Shown: positions 3,899-5,775 of the stretch, one piece after another
Position numbering within the stretch: the stretch's first letter is position 1
How the letters are laid out: every line of letters begins with the position of its first letter
Source: an uncultured Candidatus Competibacteraceae bacterium
GTDB taxonomy: Bacteria; Pseudomonadota; Gammaproteobacteria; Competibacterales; Competibacteraceae
Direction of reading: 5' to 3'
NCBI GenBank assembly: GCA_937872125.1
Contig: CALMNY010000050.1
Span: forward strand, 1-5,775
Length of the DNA stretch: 5,775 bases
Notes under the pieces: generated by a model
Database searches by the model: none
Seen by the model: only the letters and a program-made list of their open reading frames with translations
Told to the model about the DNA's origin: nothing
Position numbers and translations under genes: made by a program

Positions 3899-5775
3899 GA
3901 TAATGGCTTTCCTCCAAAGCGAGCGCGAGGGCGATGAGCGGGGCGATCAGGAAGAGCAGATGGCTGCCGGCGGCCGACAGCAGCGGCATCGGTTGTCCCA
4001 TCACCGGCAGGAACCCCAGATTGGTTCCCCACGAGACCAGCCCGTGGGCGGCCAGCAGGCCACCACCGCTGGCGAGGGCAAAATAAGCGAACCCGCCCCA
4101 AGCCTGCAACCGGTAGTCGTTCTGGCGGGCCAGGTGCAGGGCGCGTCCGCCAATGCGCCACAGGGTTAGCACCAGCAGAATCTGCGCGGCCAGCAGCGCC
4201 AGAGCGGTTACGCCGCCGTAGCGGTTGAGAAAAAACGCCGGCGCGAAGTCGTCCTGCACGGCCGGAATGGCCATCACCCTGCCGTTGTGGCCAGGCAGCG
4301 CGCCGGCATTGACGCCCCACCAACCGCCGGCGCGGATGGCCGTCAGCGCCTGGCGCAGTTGATAGCCGGCGTGCGGATAGCGTTCGGGCGCCGCCCATAC
4401 CTGGATGCGGTCGCTCTGCAAGCCGGCGGGAAACCAGGCCGGATGCTGGCGCAGTTGCATCACGCCCAGGACCAGAGCGATCCCCAGCGCCACCAACGTC
4501 GCCTGCCCACCGAAGCGCCAGTAGCGATTCGGGTGGATGCGCAGGTAGGCCCAGGCCAGCGCCAGCCCAGCGAGGGCCAGCAACACCAGTGGGGAGAAGT
4601 CGTGGAGAAAGGTCAGAGCGAACAGGACCAGCGCCACCAGAACGAACACCGGCCCCAGATAACGCAGCCAGATCTGCGGTTTCGACAGGGTCAGGTCCCA
4701 GCCGTGCAGGCCGACGCGCTGGGCCAGGGCGGCGGCGGCGGCGGCGATCAGGGCCAGTTTGGTCAGCTCAAACGGTTGGAACACCTTCAAGCCGCCTTCG
4801 TCGCCGAACAGGACCTGGAGGCCGAGCAACAGCAGCGCCGCCGCAACCAGCACAGTCATCAACCCATTGGCCAGCCGCTCATCCAGTCGCCAGACTGGCC
4901 GAAACCCGCGCCAGAAGATCAATCCGGCCAACAGCAGCCCGCTGAACAAGCCGGTCAGCGCCGCTGTACTGTGGCCGTAACGCAACCAGGCGGATTCAGC
5001 CGCGCCGACACCCAGTTGCAACTGGGCGACCAGTCCCCAGCCCAGCAGCCAGGTTAGCAACCCGACCAGCAGCGCGCTCCACGCGGTGCGGCGCGTCGCC
5101 CCCAGCAACCCGCCCAGGGTCAGCCACGCCAGGGCATAGGGCCAGAGGATCGTCCCGGCGTCATTCCAGAAGTAGAGCGCCAGCGACCCGCTGGCCAGCG
5201 ACAGACACAGGGCCAGACCCAGCCGCGCCGGCCAGGAGGGTCCCACTGGATGCCGGCTCCCCAGCCACGGCAACCCCAGCCAGGGCGCCAGCAGGGCCAC
5301 GAACACCGGCCATTCCGGGCCATGCCAGAAATCCAGCGGGGCCAGAGTGATCTGTACGCCAGGCTGGCTGGCCGGGCGCGGTTCATCGGCGGGCCAGCGT
5401 TGACCACGGGCGAGCACCGCCAGCGCCAGGGAGTCCGCAGTTTGCGTAACTCGATAGCGCGTGTAGCCAATCACCAATGTGTCGCCCACGGTCAGAGGTA
5501 CGGTCAGTTCCCGCACCGGCGCGGCGCTTGCGCCGACGTCAGCCACGACCACCGGCGGGCCATCGGGGCGCGCGGCGGGACCCAGCCGCAGGACATAGCC
5601 TGCCGCCGTAGGCGCGATGATCACGCTGTCGGCGGCGACTCCCGCTAAGCCGAGCCGGGCGGTGCACTGGACGCCGCCGCCCAGGCTGAACGGGCGCGTT
5701 CGGCGCAGTAGCGCTGGCAGCCGATTCAGCAGGGCTGCGAACCCGCCCGCCTCGCAGGGCGGCAGCGCCTGGTTG
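3888..5775 (-). CDS. SEDS-family (FtsW/RodA-like) membrane protein with N-terminal FHA-like region, 5' end outside window
   Basis: The frame is open to the window edge, so the protein is 5'-partial. GTG 5624 is only an internal candidate, because coding continues upstream of it. Numbering here counts from that GTG. The protein belongs to the SEDS family of lipid II polymerases and shows most of its landmarks: FQPFELTKL (282-290; compare FQPSELAKL), HDFSPL (341-346; compare PDFGTA), AGYQLRQALTAIRAGGWWG (419-437), QDDF with D459 at the catalytic-Asp position (457-460), and NLGFLPVMGQPMPLLSAAGS (535-554). About 12 to 13 hydrophobic segments are visible, roughly three more than the canonical ten, the extras near 105-176. 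The first ~75 residues and the 50 before the GTG are soluble; SLGGG, then IIAPTAAGYVLRLG (2-15) and GDTLVIGYTRYRV (47-59), look like a degenerate FHA domain. The role is probably glycan polymerisation or regulation with a class B PBP outside the window. Paralog type (RodA, FtsW or other) is not resolved. Confidence 0.88.
   Translation of the reverse strand, partial: NQALPPCEAGGFAALLNRLPALLRRTRPFSLGGGVQCTARLGLAGVAADSVIIAPTAAGYVLRLGPAARPDGPPVVVADVGASAAPVRELTVPLTVGDTLVIGYTRYRVTQTADSLALAVLARGQRWPADEPRPASQPGVQITLAPLDFWHGPEWPVFVALLAPWLGLPWLGSRHPVGPSWPARLGLALCLSLASGSLALYFWNDAGTILWPYALAWLTLGGLLGATRRTAWSALLVGLLTWLLGWGLVAQLQLGVGAAESAWLRYGHSTAALTGLFSGLLLAGLIFWRGFRPVWRLDERLANGLMTVLVAAALLLLGLQVLFGDEGGLKVFQPFELTKLALIAAAAAALAQRVGLHGWDLTLSKPQIWLRYLGPVFVLVALVLFALTFLHDFSPLVLLALAGLALAWAYLRIHPNRYWRFGGQATLVALGIALVLGVMQLRQHPAWFPAGLQSDRIQVWAAPERYPHAGYQLRQALTAIRAGGWWGVNAGALPGHNGRVMAIPAVQDDFAPAFFLNRYGGVTALALLAAQILLVLTLWRIGGRALHLARQNDYRLQAWGGFAYFALASGGGLLAAHGLVSWGTNLGFLPVMGQPMPLLSAAGSHLLFLIAPLIALALALEESHYHAH
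3911..3915 (-). promoter_or_regulatory. Shine-Dalgarno of the FHA gene, inside the SEDS coding sequence
   Basis: GGAGG on the coding strand ends 12 bases before ATG 3898. This is longer than the usual 5 to 9. No closer ATG, GTG or TTG is in frame (the codons between are AAA GCC ATT ATC), so ATG 3898 remains the best start, helped by termination of the overlapping SEDS gene at TAG 3890-3888. Confidence 0.5.
4728..4745 (-). repeat. Six GCC codons in tandem (Ala6) in a SEDS transmembrane helix
   Basis: Six copies of GGC on the plus strand read as GCC on the coding strand and encode residues 294-299, just after the FQPFELTKL motif. The tract lies in a predicted membrane helix and is in frame. 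A change in copy number would add or remove alanines without a frameshift. Confidence 0.75.

Noticed and set aside
3146..3937. Plus-strand open frame of 263 codons opposite the FHA gene
   Set aside because: The minus-strand frame has clear FHA motifs and correct overlap with the SEDS gene, whereas the plus-strand frame has no recognisable domain.
4287..5057. Plus-strand open frame of 256 codons opposite the SEDS gene
   Set aside because: The translation is very rich in Gln, Pro and Gly, typical of the complement of a Leu/Ala-rich membrane protein. No motif or ribosome binding site supports it.
5622..5624. GTG as the true start of the SEDS protein
   Set aside because: The frame continues upstream to the window edge with no stop, no ribosome binding site precedes the GTG, and the upstream residues continue the FHA-like pattern. 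It is more likely an internal valine.

Overview
The window carries four protein-coding genes, all on the minus strand, so they are transcribed from high to low coordinates. Two of them run off the ends of the window. The base composition is GC-rich. The combination of an alternative (carboxy)spermidine pathway with an FHA/SEDS envelope module suggests a high-GC proteobacterium, perhaps a gammaproteobacterium. That assignment is an inference; no rRNA or other marker gene is present.

Region A (about 5775 to 2486) holds a two-gene unit. The first gene encodes a large multi-pass SEDS-family (FtsW/RodA-like) membrane protein. Its reading frame stays open to the window edge, and its soluble N-terminal part looks like a degenerate FHA domain. 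It overlaps by 11 bp the second gene, which encodes a 470-residue soluble protein with a C-terminal FHA (phosphothreonine-binding) domain. Together they look like part of a cell-envelope module linked to Ser/Thr phosphorylation, reminiscent of the actinobacterial fha/rodA/pbpA/pkn locus.

Region B (2485 to 2373) is a compact 113-bp spacer. It contains a consensus -10 promoter for the downstream genes, placed inside two almost concentric inverted repeats. The outer repeat is followed by a T6 tract in the direction of transcription. This could be a terminator for the SEDS/FHA unit whose loop contains the promoter of the next operon; that is the most interesting non-coding signal here.

Region C (2372 to 1) is a polyamine operon. 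nspC (carboxynorspermidine decarboxylase) is followed after 13 bp, with a good ribosome binding site, by a carboxynorspermidine/carboxyspermidine synthase of the saccharopine dehydrogenase superfamily, whose last codon(s) lie beyond position 1. Acting together (synthase first in the pathway, then NspC), they turn aspartate semialdehyde plus a diamine into norspermidine or spermidine without S-adenosylmethionine decarboxylase. Parts of nspC are clearly AT-richer than the SEDS/FHA genes.

No RNA genes, mobile elements, CRISPR arrays or origins were seen.
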